Assembly (NCBI GenBank): GCA_021399435.1
Contig: JAJTUP010000062.1
Location: 248,001 to 312,000, forward strand
DNA from: Diaporthe sp. PMI_573
Lineage: Eukaryota; Ascomycota; Sordariomycetes; Diaporthales; Diaporthaceae
Direction: 5' to 3'
DNA length: 64,000 bases
Positions 1-11,767 of this stretch are shown here, piece after piece (positions within the stretch are counted from its first letter, which is position 1; each line of letters starts with the position of its first letter). The position numbers and the translations under genes are program-made. A model generated the notes under the pieces. It was not told where the DNA came from and searched no databases. It was given only the letters and a program-made list of their open reading frames with translations.

Positions 1-3000
1 ATCGGCCAGTCACCAAGACGAATCTGAAGGAACCTGGAGCGGCATGTTAGTGGAATCGCATCTCACTACCAAAAGTCAGTGTTCTCACTCACTTCTTGAG
101 ACCTTTGGGTGGTTTGTAACCGGTACCCAAGAGGAACTCGTCATCCCGATCGGGATCCGAGATCCTAGTATCAAATTCGTCGCCATCATCTTCGTCGCTT
201 GGTGCGATACTGTTGTAACTCACTGACCGGGAGTGGCGGCTCCTGGATAAGCCGGTGGGCAAGGGGCTAGCACTTGGGCTCCGAGATCGTCCCAGCTTCG
301 CATCTTTGAACCTCTTGAACCATTCCCTCTCCGACTTCGTGAGGTACTCCTCGATACAAAGCTCGTTCTCACTGTTCTTCACACTGAGACCTGTAAGTTT
401 CTGCTCAAACTCGCGGTAGTAGTCTCCAGTGCTGTCATTGAAGAAGGGATCGACCTTCTGCAGCTTGTAATCAGTCCTCTCGCCCACAACATCAACGACT
501 GATAGACGTGAGCTGTTGTGATGGTTTGTGAAGCCATGGGCAACAGTCAAGTTGCTCGAGTTAGCGGCAAGATGAGATTGTGAGGTATTGTCGGGTGCCA
601 TCATGCGGAATGCGAAAGTATCCACACTGTCGCGAGGCGGATCGTGGTATGGACCCTCTCCGACGAGATCCATGTATGCATTCTGTCGGAAATTATTATC
701 TCCAGCTCTGTTAACCGCGGTAGTCATGGTAGCCAGGCTGTCGGACGACGAGTGGTTTTCAGAGTCTTCAACAGCGTAAAACGGATTGGGCGGAGGAAGA
801 AGGCCGGTGGTATCTGGTTCGGGCTCATTGATCTGAGGCGGTGGAAGAAGAGGGGGCTGCGATGGCGAGCGTGATCGGCTCTCACGACTTATTATCGATG
901 GCGCGTGTCCTGATGATTCGACCCGAGTAGCAAAGTAAGGCAGAGAAAGGCTCGAGGCTCGCGATCCGCGAGGACTGACAGATCGGGACACAAATGCCGA
1001 CGGTGGAGGTGTTGGCTCAGTGTCGTCGAAGAGCCTGTCGTTAGCCGCTTCCAAGTTGATGATGGAGGGAACAGTCAGCAGAGGGCCACTGGTTATCCGC
1101 TTACTCTTGCGGGCCTCCTTGTTATGCAGACGGATAGCCTCAGACTGGAGCTTCTCAAGGTCTTGCAGCCACTGTGCCACAGGAAAGCGTTGCTTAGCAG
1201 ACCATGCTCTCATCTGGATGCGGTCCGTCGTTTTACACTCCAAGGCCGACACGATGGCTTCGCGAAATTGATGAAGTAGGTGCCGGGGGGCTGTTGATTC
1301 GATAGTGTACCAGAAACCAGGCATTTGGCCAAGACCGCCCACACGAGCGCCAACTCCGAGGGCTCCCTTGCGACCGAATTCAACGGCTACAAGCCCGAAC
1401 GGCTCGTCCCGAGAAGGTATCAGAGCAAATTCTGCTCCGCTAAAGATATATGGAGGCAAAGCTGTGAACTCTGGCTTGCTGTAGACTCTCTTCGGGTATT
1501 TCTCCATGAGCTTGGCCAATTTGAGAGCAGCAAACTTCCCATAGAGATCGATGACGGGGCCAACGCATATCAACTGGGTCTTGGGGTGTTTCTCGAGAAT
1601 AGACGGAAATATATCCGCAATAAGGTCCACACCTTTCTGCAGGCTCCATCGCCCAACGAAGACGAAAAGCTCAGCCTCAGGGTCAACCTCGAGACCAGCC
1701 CACTCCTGGGCTTGCTTGCGGAGTGCGCCGCGGTTAGACTCGGACTCTTCATCAACCGTGGGCTTTGTTATGTTGTCCAGCTCGTTGCTATTCCACTCGG
1801 CCGTGTCTGTGGGGTCGGGATTTGGTAGTTGACCAATTTTGGACAGGCCCCAAAAGATGGGGTAACGTGCATACGACCGGTCGCCATATTTCTTCGACAC
1901 GCCAACGGCACCGAATCCTTTCTGATGTACCCTGAGATACGACGCTCCTGCATGAAGGAGGTTGAAGACCGATCCAAACTGTACATACTGCTTGACGATC
2001 TCCGGATCGAGGTTGAAAACCGAGCAGACTTCCTTGTTCTCCTCTGGAGTTCTCATCGGCCACATTCCTTGAAACTCAGCGCTACTGCGTGTTAGTCACC
2101 TGATACGGATCCTGACGTGATGCGTTCTGGAACATTCCATAGTATGAAAGACGGGGATGCGTATAAGGAGAAGAATGGTACTGACTTGTGAAGACTCAAA
2201 GCGCAAGGAATGGTCCGTTCCGGAAGGAGGTAAAGGGGCGCTGCAGCTCCGTGGTAATCGTTTATGTGGTAAAGATCGACCGGGAACCGTCTCGTTGTTT
2301 CAGCAATACAGTAGTTCCATGCGCTGTAGTATATGGCTGACTCCATATCATCCATCCTCGGTGGGTAGGGGTCAGCTTTAGACTGCTTTCGAAAGATTGG
2401 CGCATCCAGCAGCACATAAGTAATGTTGTTGACTTTGTGATACTGAACTTCCACCTCATACTCCTTACCCATGATGACCGGGAAGAAACTAGCAGCCCTT
2501 TGATCGATTGGATACTCAATGCCCGAGACACAGGGGACCACCCATATCAAGTCCTGGTGCTCGAGCGCTTTGCCCATAAGTTGAGCCATAACGCCCAGGC
2601 CACCGATCTTGATTTTGATATTCCAATCGTCGATGTTGTACTCCATCGTCGCGATGAGGATGGTGCGTCGCTTGATGGCTACGGCACCAGCCCCAATATC
2701 GCTCATCTCCATGCTGTTGCTGTCACGGGGCTTTCGGAAGTCCTCGAAGGACAGACTCGACAGTCTGTTCGCGGCCCTGCCGAATGGCGACCTGCCGCGG
2801 CGTTTGAAGCCAATCTTGTTGACTTTTACCTTGTAGAACGAGCCCATGAAGGTCCAAATGGCAACGAGGCCACCCAAAACGGGCAGCACAGCGAGGAGGA
2901 TGAACAAAATAATTTGAAGCCACCAGTTTCCTTGAGGCTCCATCACAAATTTCAGGGTGTTGTCGTTGAAGCGTAGCTTGTAGCTGAGGGCCGAGCCTGG

Positions 3001-6000
3001 TGGGGGTGAAGTGATATTGAAGAAGTTGGGCGTCAACGCGGTCGGGGCGAGGCGATCTGCGATACCGTCGTTGTCCACATCACCGAGGATATAAGTCTGA
3101 TCCGGCTTGCCGTCAGGGTTCACGCCCCAGACATTAAGTTGGATGCGCGAAGGCCATTCGTCCACTGCAGCATTCAGAGTCAGCTATGAAAGGACCAAGG
3201 GAATAGTTTCATGTAAATCAGGGGAGAAAATGGCCACATGTGGTCATTGCCTGTTTCAGAGCCAGCAGCGTGACAAGTTCTTTGAAGCATATGCCATAGA
3301 GGGGAGATGTTTCTTCTGGAAGGGGTTAGAAAGCTGCTTACTCAAGTGCATTTCCCAGTCGCCATCGCCGTCGACGAACATCTTGTTGCGAATACCTCCA
3401 TCGAAACCAAATTGATTGAACTCGCCCATCACGAAGATATGAGGGAAGCGACTAGCGGACGTGGTAGAATCCCTGCGGGACAGGCGGCTGCCGGAGACTG
3501 GAGCGACGTCACCTTGCTGAATGATGCTGCTTGATCCCAGGGGCGAGGAGTGATATTGGACCATTACATGGTCATTTGACCACGCCTGTGCGGAAGTCCC
3601 TTTCCAGGGAAGCTCCTTGATCTGTTGCCTAGCGCCTGTATACGGCTGCCAGTCGCTCCAAGAAGAGCCCCAATTTGTGGAGTATCGCCATGAAGAGGCG
3701 CCTGCCGCTTTGTGGTTTACGAAGAAGTCGCTGCCAGACTTGGTAAAGAGCGAGGTCGAGTAGTTTGCAGTCATTGGCCATACGACGGGATTCTCGACCG
3801 AGCCCACACGGACTGCAGCATTTGGAGTCAGCTATCAAAGGACCAAGGGAGTAGTTTTATAGAAATGGGGGGAGGAAAGGGTCACAATGTGGCCATAGTC
3901 TGTCTCAAAACCAGAAGCGTGATAAAGTTCTTTGAGGCACTGGCCACATTTAACAGAACTTGCTTCTTGAAGGGGTTAAAATTGCATTCAGAAGCTGCTT
4001 ACGCAAGAACTTGTCAGTAGAGTTTGTGCTGTCGTTGCCGCCTTTTGTGGCGGCGTCCTTGACGATGATCGAGTGGATACCCTCCTGCACGTTTTGAAGC
4101 GTCGCAGACCAGCGCCATTTCGAGCCGATTGCACCGACGTAAGGGGGCCTTTCATCGTCAGAAAGGGTGGAACATTGGACAGTGGCATTGTTAATCTCAG
4201 CGTTGCCAGCATCTCCCTCTATGAGAGAGGAAATGGTGATAGAATCTGTCACCCCGTCGCAGTCCATCTCCCGGGAGAAGGAGAAGCTGATATTGAATGC
4301 CCCCTTGGTGTCTGCGAAATCAACAGAGACATCATGGCCGGGCGTGAATTTTGTGATCATTGGAGGAACCTCTTTCCAGTCAGCTTTCTTCACGTAAGCC
4401 CGGTATTCGAATGGGGCCATCGTGATCTCGGACAGGCACCCGCTCAACTTCTCGGAGCCACCAAATCCAAAGGACTTTGGCGAGCTCTCGACCTCGATCT
4501 CATCGTAGGGATAGAACAAATTCTTCAGTTCGGCCTTGGCATCGAAGGGAGAGAAGAACGCTGTCTCGTTCTTGCTGCAGTCAAAAGTGTACTTTGTCTC
4601 TGTATCGCGATTATGGTAGACGAACCATACGGGGTCTGAGGCAAATTGCCCTTGCACGGTCGGAAAGAATGCCCGGGCAACGCTCCAGATACCTCGCTCA
4701 GTAGGTGTCGTGCTCCCGTGAAGTATGGTCAAGTCAGTCTGATTTGAGAGCTGTTGCACAAGCCACCCTTCTGAGAGTGTATTATAATTCTCTCGCATGG
4801 CGTACATGGCTTTCAATATGTTCCTCATCGGATCTACAGCACTCAGAGTCAGTTATCAGAGCACCAAGGGAGTGGTTTCAGAGACGCATAGGGGAAATAA
4901 AGGGCCACAGTGTGGCCATGGCCTATCTCAAACCACAAGCGTAATAAGTTCTTTAAGGCTAGGCCACAGAGGGGAGGTGTTTCTTCTGGAAGGGGTTAAG
5001 ATTGTATCCAGAAGCTGCTTACGGCTGGGATCGCGGTGATCGCGTGGAACTCCTTCGTCCTCACAGCCCCGCCGCCCTTGGTCTACGGGCCAGTCAATGT
5101 ACTGTGAGCTGCCTAGGTTGTAGCAGCCATGCATCTTCCATGCGGGCGCAGGACTCATTGGTTGACGTCCAAAAATATAGTTGTCTGCTGTGTTGTCCAT
5201 TACGTAGAGGCCCTGCTCCTGACCATAATAGACCAAGGGAATTCCGGGCAAGAACAATGTTGTGATAAAGAAACCCAACAGTTCCCTCTCAACTCCTTGG
5301 GTAATTGATGGCCAGCGGAAATTATCTTGCTGTAGAAACATGTTAGCATGTGACTAGGATATGATATACTCTGAGGATTGGGGATACGGTGTCCAGAGTT
5401 TTTAAAGGAAATATTCACATGAGGGTGCTACTAACATTGGTTACCCCGTACATATGCCGGGGGTCAAATTTGCCAGTATTGGGATTGACCAAATCATTCG
5501 TGAGAATCATCTGGTTCGTGGCGTTGACCCAGTCGAGCGGGAGATCGTAACCAGCCTCCAGATAACCACTCATGCCGAGAAATCTTGTTAGGTAGTGGTA
5601 CACAGAATAGTGAAATGCGGCCGAGTCGAGAGCGTTTTGGCCCTTTTCGCGGAGGAAAAACTTGTCCTCGCCTTGCTCGCCCGTCAAATTCATGGCTGTC
5701 GGAAGATCTCTGGGCTGTTGATCAGGCTGCCGGCCCCGGCCGTAGTAGACTTATGCGTGTTAGTAACCTGCCATGGGTCCCAAAATGGTATTTTCTGAAA
5801 CATTGCAAAATTGATGGCAGGTGAGCCTGAAAAGGAGAAGAATGGGACTTACTGGAGCTAAGAGTATTGCCGGGCGTGAGCTCACCCGGGAGGAAGAAGT
5901 TTTCCTTGCCAACCTTGGCTGCACAGTCACGCATTGCTGCCGAGAAGTTGCCCTGGGCATCTACCGTCACTTGAGCAGCCTTATCGAATCGGAAACCGTC

Positions 6001-7266
6001 GATGTCGAGCACCGTGATGACCATGCAGGAAAAGTTCTCGAGGCGCTGGCGGACGGAAGGTACCCAGTCCCTGAGGCGGTCCTGGACCGAGGCGAATTTT
6101 GTGATCTGCCGTTGGTAGTCCGGATGAACACCAAAGGCCTCCGTGTCACCATATTGGTCGAAGTCGGAACGAAAACAACCCTTGAACTGTTCGCGTTCGG
6201 CGTCATCGATAGGAAAACCAGTCTCGTTCCAGAAACGAGGGTATTCGCAGGCGTCGTTGTAATCATTGCCAAATGCGAAGTCGTGATACTGTCTGTCGGT
6301 CTTGTATGAGACCTTGTATTCGTCTGTCTTGAAAGGGGCAGAGTTATTAAGGTGGCCCTCGAAGCCGATAATGTCCCCAAGGCTGAGGCGCGGAACTGTC
6401 AGTCAGCTTAAGTCATTGTCGCAGGATTCCAATCACTCACGTAGCCATTGTGTTATCCATCACCACGAACATCCCGCGTGCGTGTATTTCATCGATTGCT
6501 TCTTGCCATAATTTGATGTTGCCAAAATGGGCATCGAGGAGGGTTAGGTCAAGGGGCTAGAAAGCAGTTAGAAGTCGCAAGACCCCAGTTTTTTTTTGAC
6601 ATGTACCGAGTACGGACCGAATATGCATCTGCACCCCATGGTTGGTTTATGAAAGGCGAGCCGGCAATGTAGATTCCCTGAGAGTGAATCAATACGTGGA
6701 GTGAGCACTGTCGACATTTCAGATGAGCGCACCTTGATCCCCATGCCCTGGATCTGCAGCATTCCGAGTCAGCTATCAAAAGACCAAGAGAGTAGTTTCA
6801 TATAAACTCGGGCAAGAAAAGGTCATAATATGGCTGTAGCCTGTTTCAAAGCCAGTAGCGTGACAAGTTCTTTGAGTCATACGGGTAGGCTATAGATAGG
6901 AGAGTTTTCTCCTTGAAGGGGTCAAGAATGTATCCAAAAGCTGCTTACATAGTCCAGGGAATCGACCAAGCCTTGAATATCACCACCATGCCTAAGCTGC
7001 GTGCTCCATATATCTTGCTCGAAAAGCGTGCCATTGGCGTTATCGTTGGATGGATCACCATTCACCCACTTGTCGAGCATGACAGTGTAGAAAGGGAACC
7101 TCCAATTTTCCGGGGACGGATGATATACATGGCCATTGCGTTCGCCGGAATAGTCCAAGGGACTGACTGCTTGTTGATTTGTGTTCAGGTTGTACTCAGC
7201 ATAAGCTGGGTCATAGCGAAGAGCCTGGGCTACCGGGGCCGCAAGCAGGAGATAGACGAGAGACAT
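1..7266 (-). CDS. ags1: alpha-1,3-glucan synthase, 3' end outside window
   Basis: Polymerises UDP-glucose into cell-wall alpha-1,3-glucan at the plasma membrane. Exons by splice signals and frame: 6949-7266, 6733-6753, 6618-6677, 6441-6556, 5853-6382, 5436-5749, 5023-5329, 4003-4833, 3342-3812, 2186-3164, 93-2081, 1-33. They join without a frame break into about 1,989 residues. Start ATG 7266 opens a signal peptide (MSLVYLLLAAPVAQA). Residues ~30-600 are a GH13 amylase-like domain with DGFRFDKA near 300. One membrane segment lies near 1072-1095 (WWLQIILFILLAVLPVLGG). The GT5-type synthase domain follows, with KIGGLGVM near 1175. A serine/arginine-rich linker precedes YKPPKGLK and a last exon reading FLQIRLGDWP, the usual entry to the C-terminal multi-pass domain. 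That domain (roughly 400 residues in the family) is missing only because the window ends. Which ags paralogue this is cannot be told. Six introns belong to two repeated families. Confidence 0.95.
2082..2185 (-). repeat. second introner-like family, intron 10
   Basis: A 104-bp intron with donor GTCAGTACCATTCTTCTCCT and 3' end CAGGTGACTAACACGCAGTAG. It shares its first ~20 and last ~20 bases with intron 5 and keeps an internal GAATGTTCCAGAA block (GCAATGTTTCAGAA in intron 5). Splicing yields SLHNAEFQGMWP across the junction, the family consensus. Confidence 0.75.
3165..3341 (-). repeat. introner-like element, intron 9 of glucan synthase
   Basis: A 177-bp copy, the shortest of the four. It begins GTAAGCAGCTTTCTAACCCC, lacking the GGATACAATCT block that follows the donor in intron 7, and ends GACTCTGAATGCTGCAG. 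The internal blocks CTTCCAGAAGAAACATCTCC and CTGTTTC/TGAAACAGG are shared with the other copies. Splicing gives ..WEMHL/M/DEWP in phase 1. Confidence 0.85.
3813..4002 (-). repeat. introner-like element, intron 8 of glucan synthase
   Basis: A 190-bp copy. The gene strand begins GTAAGCAGCTTCTGAATGC and ends CTGACTCCAAATGCTGCAG. The middle keeps the blocks CTTTGATAG and CTCCCTTGGTCC seen in the sister copies. Removal restores phase 1 (..DKFL/L/RVGS). Confidence 0.85.
4834..5022 (-). repeat. introner-like element, intron 7 of glucan synthase
   Basis: A 189-bp copy of the same family as the introns at 6754-6948, 3813-4002 and 3165-3341. On the gene strand it begins GTAAGCAGCTTCTGGATAC and ends in CTGACTCTGAGTGCTGTAG, so the acceptor is TAG instead of the CAG of the other copies. 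Splicing joins ..DPSH to PMRN in phase 1, which matches the conserved reading frame of the enzyme. Confidence 0.85.
5750..5852 (-). repeat. second introner-like family, intron 5
   Basis: A 103-bp intron that begins GTAAGTCCCATTCTTCTCCT and ends CAGGTTACTAACACGCATAAG-like (branch TTACTAAC, acceptor AAG). Both ends match intron 10 of the same gene. The acceptor was chosen because it yields IYYGRGRQPD, matching the conserved GRGRQPD of alpha-glucan synthases. Confidence 0.75.
6754..6948 (-). repeat. introner-like element, intron 1 of glucan synthase
   Basis: This 195-bp intron starts GTAAGCAGCTTTTGGATAC on the gene strand and ends with AGCTGACTCGGAATGCTGCAG-type sequence, containing a CTGAC branch site and a CAG acceptor. 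The same ends and internal blocks (for example AAAGAACTTGTCACGCTAC) recur in introns 7, 8 and 9. It lies in phase 0 directly before a 21-nt exon. Sequence similarity between non-adjacent introns of one gene is the signature of introner-like elements described in Dothideomycete fungi. Confidence 0.85.
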
Positions 7267-10200
7267 GGCAGTAAAAGACAGGTGCCCCAAGTGGGAAAAG
7301 AGGAGGAAGGCCCCCGCGAAGGGGGTGAGACGAGGGATTGGTAGGAGAGAAAAGGGAAACAAACAGGACGCACACAAACTTGGAGCAAAGAGTTAACACC
7401 CCCTTTAGGTTCATGACGGACCAAGATATATACGCCTTGCCGGAGAGTCTCGACAGGCATGGGTTGGCCACACTGGAAGAGGCAGCGGTCTGACTGCAAG
7501 CCACAATGGGAGGCTGAACCTTGGGCCTAAGGGCCTAGCGTCCCCATCTACGGCTGTGAAATTCCAAAAGGAACATGTGAATTCGGGAGGAGACGCAGCA
7601 GGCATCTATATTTGAGCCCCAGGTACTGAGCTAAGCGGCTGATGGAGATGATGACTCTAGCTCTGCTGTCATCCGCATGTACATCGACCGTGGCTCTGGC
7701 GGAAGACGACACTCACTGGCTCCCCGGCTAGCCAGTCTGGGCGAGCGAGAGATGTGATCTGGGCTGGCTGACGGGTCCGATTTCGCTTTCTGGCAATGGG
7801 TTACTATGCGACCAACCTGTTGCGTGTCGAATTAAAAGCCTCCCGATGTTGGCTCGATGTACAGACGTAGGCGAGGTGATACCCTCGACAGGTGATGCAA
7901 GTGGGAACAACAGCAGGTTCCGGATATAGAAATGGGAACGACTGGGTTACCAACAAGCCTCGATCAAACCCTCCCGGGGGCCCGGCCGCCATAGCCCGTC
8001 CCAGTCCAAGCTTGTGGTGGTGGTCCCTGCTGCCGGCTGCCACAGTTGTAGGGCTTTACTTGTCCGTTTCCAAGGCTGATTGCAACTAGCACCCATGTCT
8101 GTGAGAATACCACCTCGGCGAGCTAGTCAGCGCACAACAACCATGAAGCTTCCTCTGACGCAGTTCGTGAGTAGTGAGCAGCCGTTGACCGGGATGCAAT
8201 TGGACGTAAGAGCGAGCTTGTAAGCTCACAATGGCCGCCAAGCCCATGCGATTATGTTTGGCACGTGGAAGGTGGTTTCTGTAGTGCTGTGGCATCGACA
8301 CTCACCAGACACCAACGGTGCCACTTTCGCACAGGCAAGCCGCCGCTGATGAGCCCAGAGCCCAATGCGTGTTGGACGCATGGATCTTCGCACAACTGTG
8401 GGCTCTTGATGCGCAGTTCCTCTGAGTAGTCACCGTGAAGATGCGGCTGACGAGGTGTCATGTAGGTCCCCGGTGGCCAACAGTCATGCAGTCTTCTCTC
8501 AGCTGTTCCCAGGTAGACCTGAGTCCGGCCGATAATGGCTGACATTCTGCTGGCGGAAGAGGGTATTTTCCACGGGACAGCACAGCCTCGGGGCCCAGGG
8601 AAGATTGCAAGTGGCCGGTAGACCGAGCTTCAGGCAGGCGTGTCTACCAGGGACAGGCCATGTCGGGTGGTCAGCCCAGGGAGCCAACGCGGCCGCCGTT
8701 GCGCAGTCACGACATCAGCTCCGGCATTCTCGCAGGGGTCCGGCTACTTGCTACTGGCCGGCGGCTGAGGATGTCATAGGAGACGCCGAGTTGTCATTTT
8801 TCCATTGTGGGTTGTGGTGACAGAAGATTGGACGGCGAGATTGAAGTGCATGGCGCGGTGGAGGAGATAAGAGGGTTGGTGAGCAGAAGCAGACGACAGC
8901 TGAGGGCGATGGCATGTCGTTGGAGTCGACGCCAAGGAGCTAGCTACCTAGGTGCTGAGGTCCCATCTGCACGAGTACGTCTGGGGAACTTGCCCTTGTC
9001 GGTAGCTCATCAAGACCGTGTCACAAATCATGGCAAAAGCAGCACCAGAAGGCCTCGACGCCGTTTCAGCCAGAGACACAGATGATCGGTAACATCGGCT
9101 TGCTCATCCTGCCGGTCCCCGACGTACTACCCAAACTCTGATTCCATCGATGCAAACCCGCACAAAAGGCCACACCGCACCACCCCGTCCACACCCACCT
9201 GCGGACGGCCTAGACCATCCTCCGGCAGTCTCCCCAATGGGAAGCGACGTCTGAGCAAGCTTTGGATAATGGGGCACCGTGCAATGCCGCGTGCTGTGGC
9301 TTGACTAAGGGCTCCGTCTGACATCAGCAGGCCACGCCGACGTCGACACCCCCATGTTCCAAGAGAAAGCAAGTGCTTACACCCAGCCCAGTCACCCGCA
9401 CTGCAGGCAATGGCGCCTCGGGTGCCGGGGTGGCCGGTGATCCTGCTTTCCAGTCCCGCGCCCGGGCAAGACGCTCTCTCTCTAAGTTATGGTTCTGGTG
9501 TGTGGATACGTCTTCATCCTTAGAAATCGAAGCCAACCTGATCGAAAGCCATGTGTAGCAGAGCATTATCAGCTGTCTACTTGGGGACTGCATTATTCGG
9601 AAGACTCTGTTTCGTGGTGTGTAGAGAAAACTTGTCGCACTGTGGAGACGTGGAATTGGTCTGGATCAGCCGCCAGTACTTCATAATCGCCGCACGGATG
9701 GCCGATCGCTTGCGCGGACAGCACAACCAGATAGTCACACGTTGGCCTCGTTGTGTAGAGCTGAGGGGGTGGGGGCACGCCCGAGGTATCAACCGCAAAG
9801 TGGATGTGCTCTTCCGCGCGCTTCCCATATACTCTCGAGGGCCTTGATCCGGATGACTTCAGCGAGTGGACGAAGAGAGGTCCAGTTGGAAAACTACACA
9901 ACCTTCTTTCCTCCTAGCAAAATTTGGTCGGGTGAAAAACGGGGCGATTTGCCCCTGTGGAGGCCCTGGTCAGTGGCTGGCCGCCATGCCACTACTGGCC
10001 TAGCGCAAAATTGAATTTTCTCAATTAATACGGTACAGTAGATAAGGGTGCCACGGCCTCCTTGTTCAGTCAGGTAGGTTGAGCAATATCATAATCACTT
10101 TCAACTTGCAAGGCATTCTGGAAACATTCAGTTTTCCGTACAGCTCATAATCTCAATCCCCATCTCATACATGCCACCACAACCGCGCCCGGTTCCATGG

Positions 10201-10579
10201 CTTGGCCAGACAACCAGGAAGGCGGTCGTGCTATCCCAAGGTGGTGTCAAATTCAGGAGGCGGTGACAAGGCACAAAGAAAGGCGCAGCTGCGCGAATTA
10301 CTCACCGCCTTTCTAACCTGATCTCTCTTCCATGCTAGCACGCAGACCGTGTGTTATCTCCTCACCGCCTTCTACATTTGTTTTTTTAGTCTCGATATGA
10401 AGGCCGTGAGATTGAGACGGTGGACAGGTCTTGGTTGAGGTGGAAAAGTAGGATGGTCAGAGGTTGTGAAGGGATTTCATTGAAATTTAAACGATATATA
10501 CCGCGTCTCTGCTTTGTTGCTGTGTGCTTCTATATTAACCTCTCTCTATCTTCCTAAGGAAAACAACAACACGACAGCC
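7267..10579. other. non-coding upstream region of glucan synthase
   Basis: I see no gene in these 3.3 kb. Open frames on both strands are short, overlap one another and match no family I recognise. The part next to 7267 should hold the 5' leader and promoter of the glucan synthase, but I cannot place a transcription start. Several pyrimidine-rich stretches occur (around 10,310-10,400), with no repeat or RNA gene that I can support. Confidence 0.5.
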
Positions 10580-11378
10580 CTCGCTGCCCGAGGAGCCAAC
10601 CAGATTGGAACTGGAACGAATCGATCATACCACGTTGGTCCGGTGTTCCTGACTGCATCTGTATGCTCCGTTCTGAGGTCGTCCAGGCAAAATCGTGATT
10701 CCCAGCTCTCTTCTCATCGATCAGGCTCGAGGACAGATGGCTCCGGCGGAACGGCATGGCTTGGATCACAAATATAGACGACCCCGGCAACCTTCTCACA
10801 CTAAAGGCAGACTTGCACAAGGAGTTTGATAATCGACAATGGACTATTGTACCGAAGCCAGCCCTCGCAGCCTCAGCCTCGACAGGGCAAAGCTCCACGT
10901 TTGAGTACGCCGTACATGTAATCGGCAGTGCCCATGTAGCTCTGAGCTGCGCGACCTATATCACAACATCACGCTCCAAAATTGCCGCCACGTCCCGCGG
11001 GAATGCATCCTCGCCCACTTTGCATGGTCTGTTTTATACCTGATCAAGCCCTTTCTTCTCTGCTCTGTCTCAAGGGTAGTTTATGTCCTTGTTTTCGACG
11101 AGCGCAACAAAGAGCCGCACTCTCTTTGTCAGCGGTGTGAACTGCTCAGAGAACGAGCTGCGGAATATCTTCAATGGTTTTATCGTCCAGACGTGCACTG
11201 TAAACAAGAAGAAGCGACACGCCTTCGTCAAGATGGGCAGCCAATTAGGAACAGATCTATCAGTTCTACATACGGTATCAGGCATTGCCTGGCCCTATGT
11301 CTGCGATATAAAGTGGTTCATAGCACAGCGAGAGATAAGAGAAAGCGTTTAAGACAGAGGCGCAATGAGTTTGATTGA
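10580..11378 (+). pseudogene. HNH-nuclease-domain protein, disrupted
   Basis: The frame reads PDCICMLRSEVVQAKS, then an in-frame TGA at 10696-10698, then DRWLRRNGM and IDDPGNLLTLKADLHKEFD. This resembles the C-x-LTG...AH-x-x-P...NLL-x-L-x-x-D-x-H-x-x-FD layout of fungal HNH domain proteins. The AHxxP segment is the part destroyed by the stop. A shift of one base near 10,940 moves the homologous reading into a second frame (ELRDLYHNI, VPRECILAHFAWSV), which stays open to TGA 11378 with an arginine-rich tail. HNH proteins of this type are common as multicopy fungal genes of unknown role. The stop plus frameshift argue for a pseudogene. The family call rests on motif spacing only. Confidence 0.6.
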
Positions 11379-11553
11379 ATCCTCACCGAAGGCTCAACCT
11401 CAATATGTGCCATACTAAAGTGCCGCCTAGATATCTTCTTATCCTCTGCTAAAATGCTTACCTGCGTTTGAGATAAGATTTGAAGTCTCCTCAAGGTACC
11501 TCTTGTTCATCTCTGACGCAATTCCTAGCACGCATTAAAAGTTTAATGCATAC

Positions 11554-11749
11554 TGTCAGGTTATCACCCTTTTAGGTATATGGGACGTGTAATTATGGTC
11601 CAATTGATGGGGTGGTCACTGTGTGTATTGTGATGATGTCTTGTCTAGGTTCTCTGGTGCGACCCCCGCCCGTTCAGGGGCTGGTTTTGTCGTGATGGGC
11701 ATAATGATGCCTCAGGCACACATTTGTCAAATGCCCGTCACATCTGACA
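11554..11749 (+). repeat. solo LTR of the copia family
   Basis: A 196-bp sequence starting TGTCAGGTTATCACCC and ending CACATCTGACA, with 5-bp duplications CATAC on both sides (11549-11553, 11750-11754). It is clearly related to the two LTRs of the full copia element at 26154-31410 but differs at many positions, including a CACATTTGTCAAATG segment near its end. The flanking duplication shows a once complete insertion that recombined between its LTRs. Confidence 0.9.
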
Positions 11750-11767
11750 CATACAGTACTTACACAT

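Noticed and set aside
7211..7504. Minus-strand frames extending the glucan synthase N-terminus upstream of 7266
   Set aside because: The extra residues precede a good signal peptide and would bury it; ATG 7266 gives the expected start.
11083..11352. RRM-like reading (RTLFVSGVNCSENELRNIF, KKRHAFVKM)
   Set aside because: It resembles an RNA-recognition motif superficially, but another frame of the same bases continues the HNH-type protein through FAWSV and remains open to 11378, which explains the region better. I hold this rejection with moderate confidence.
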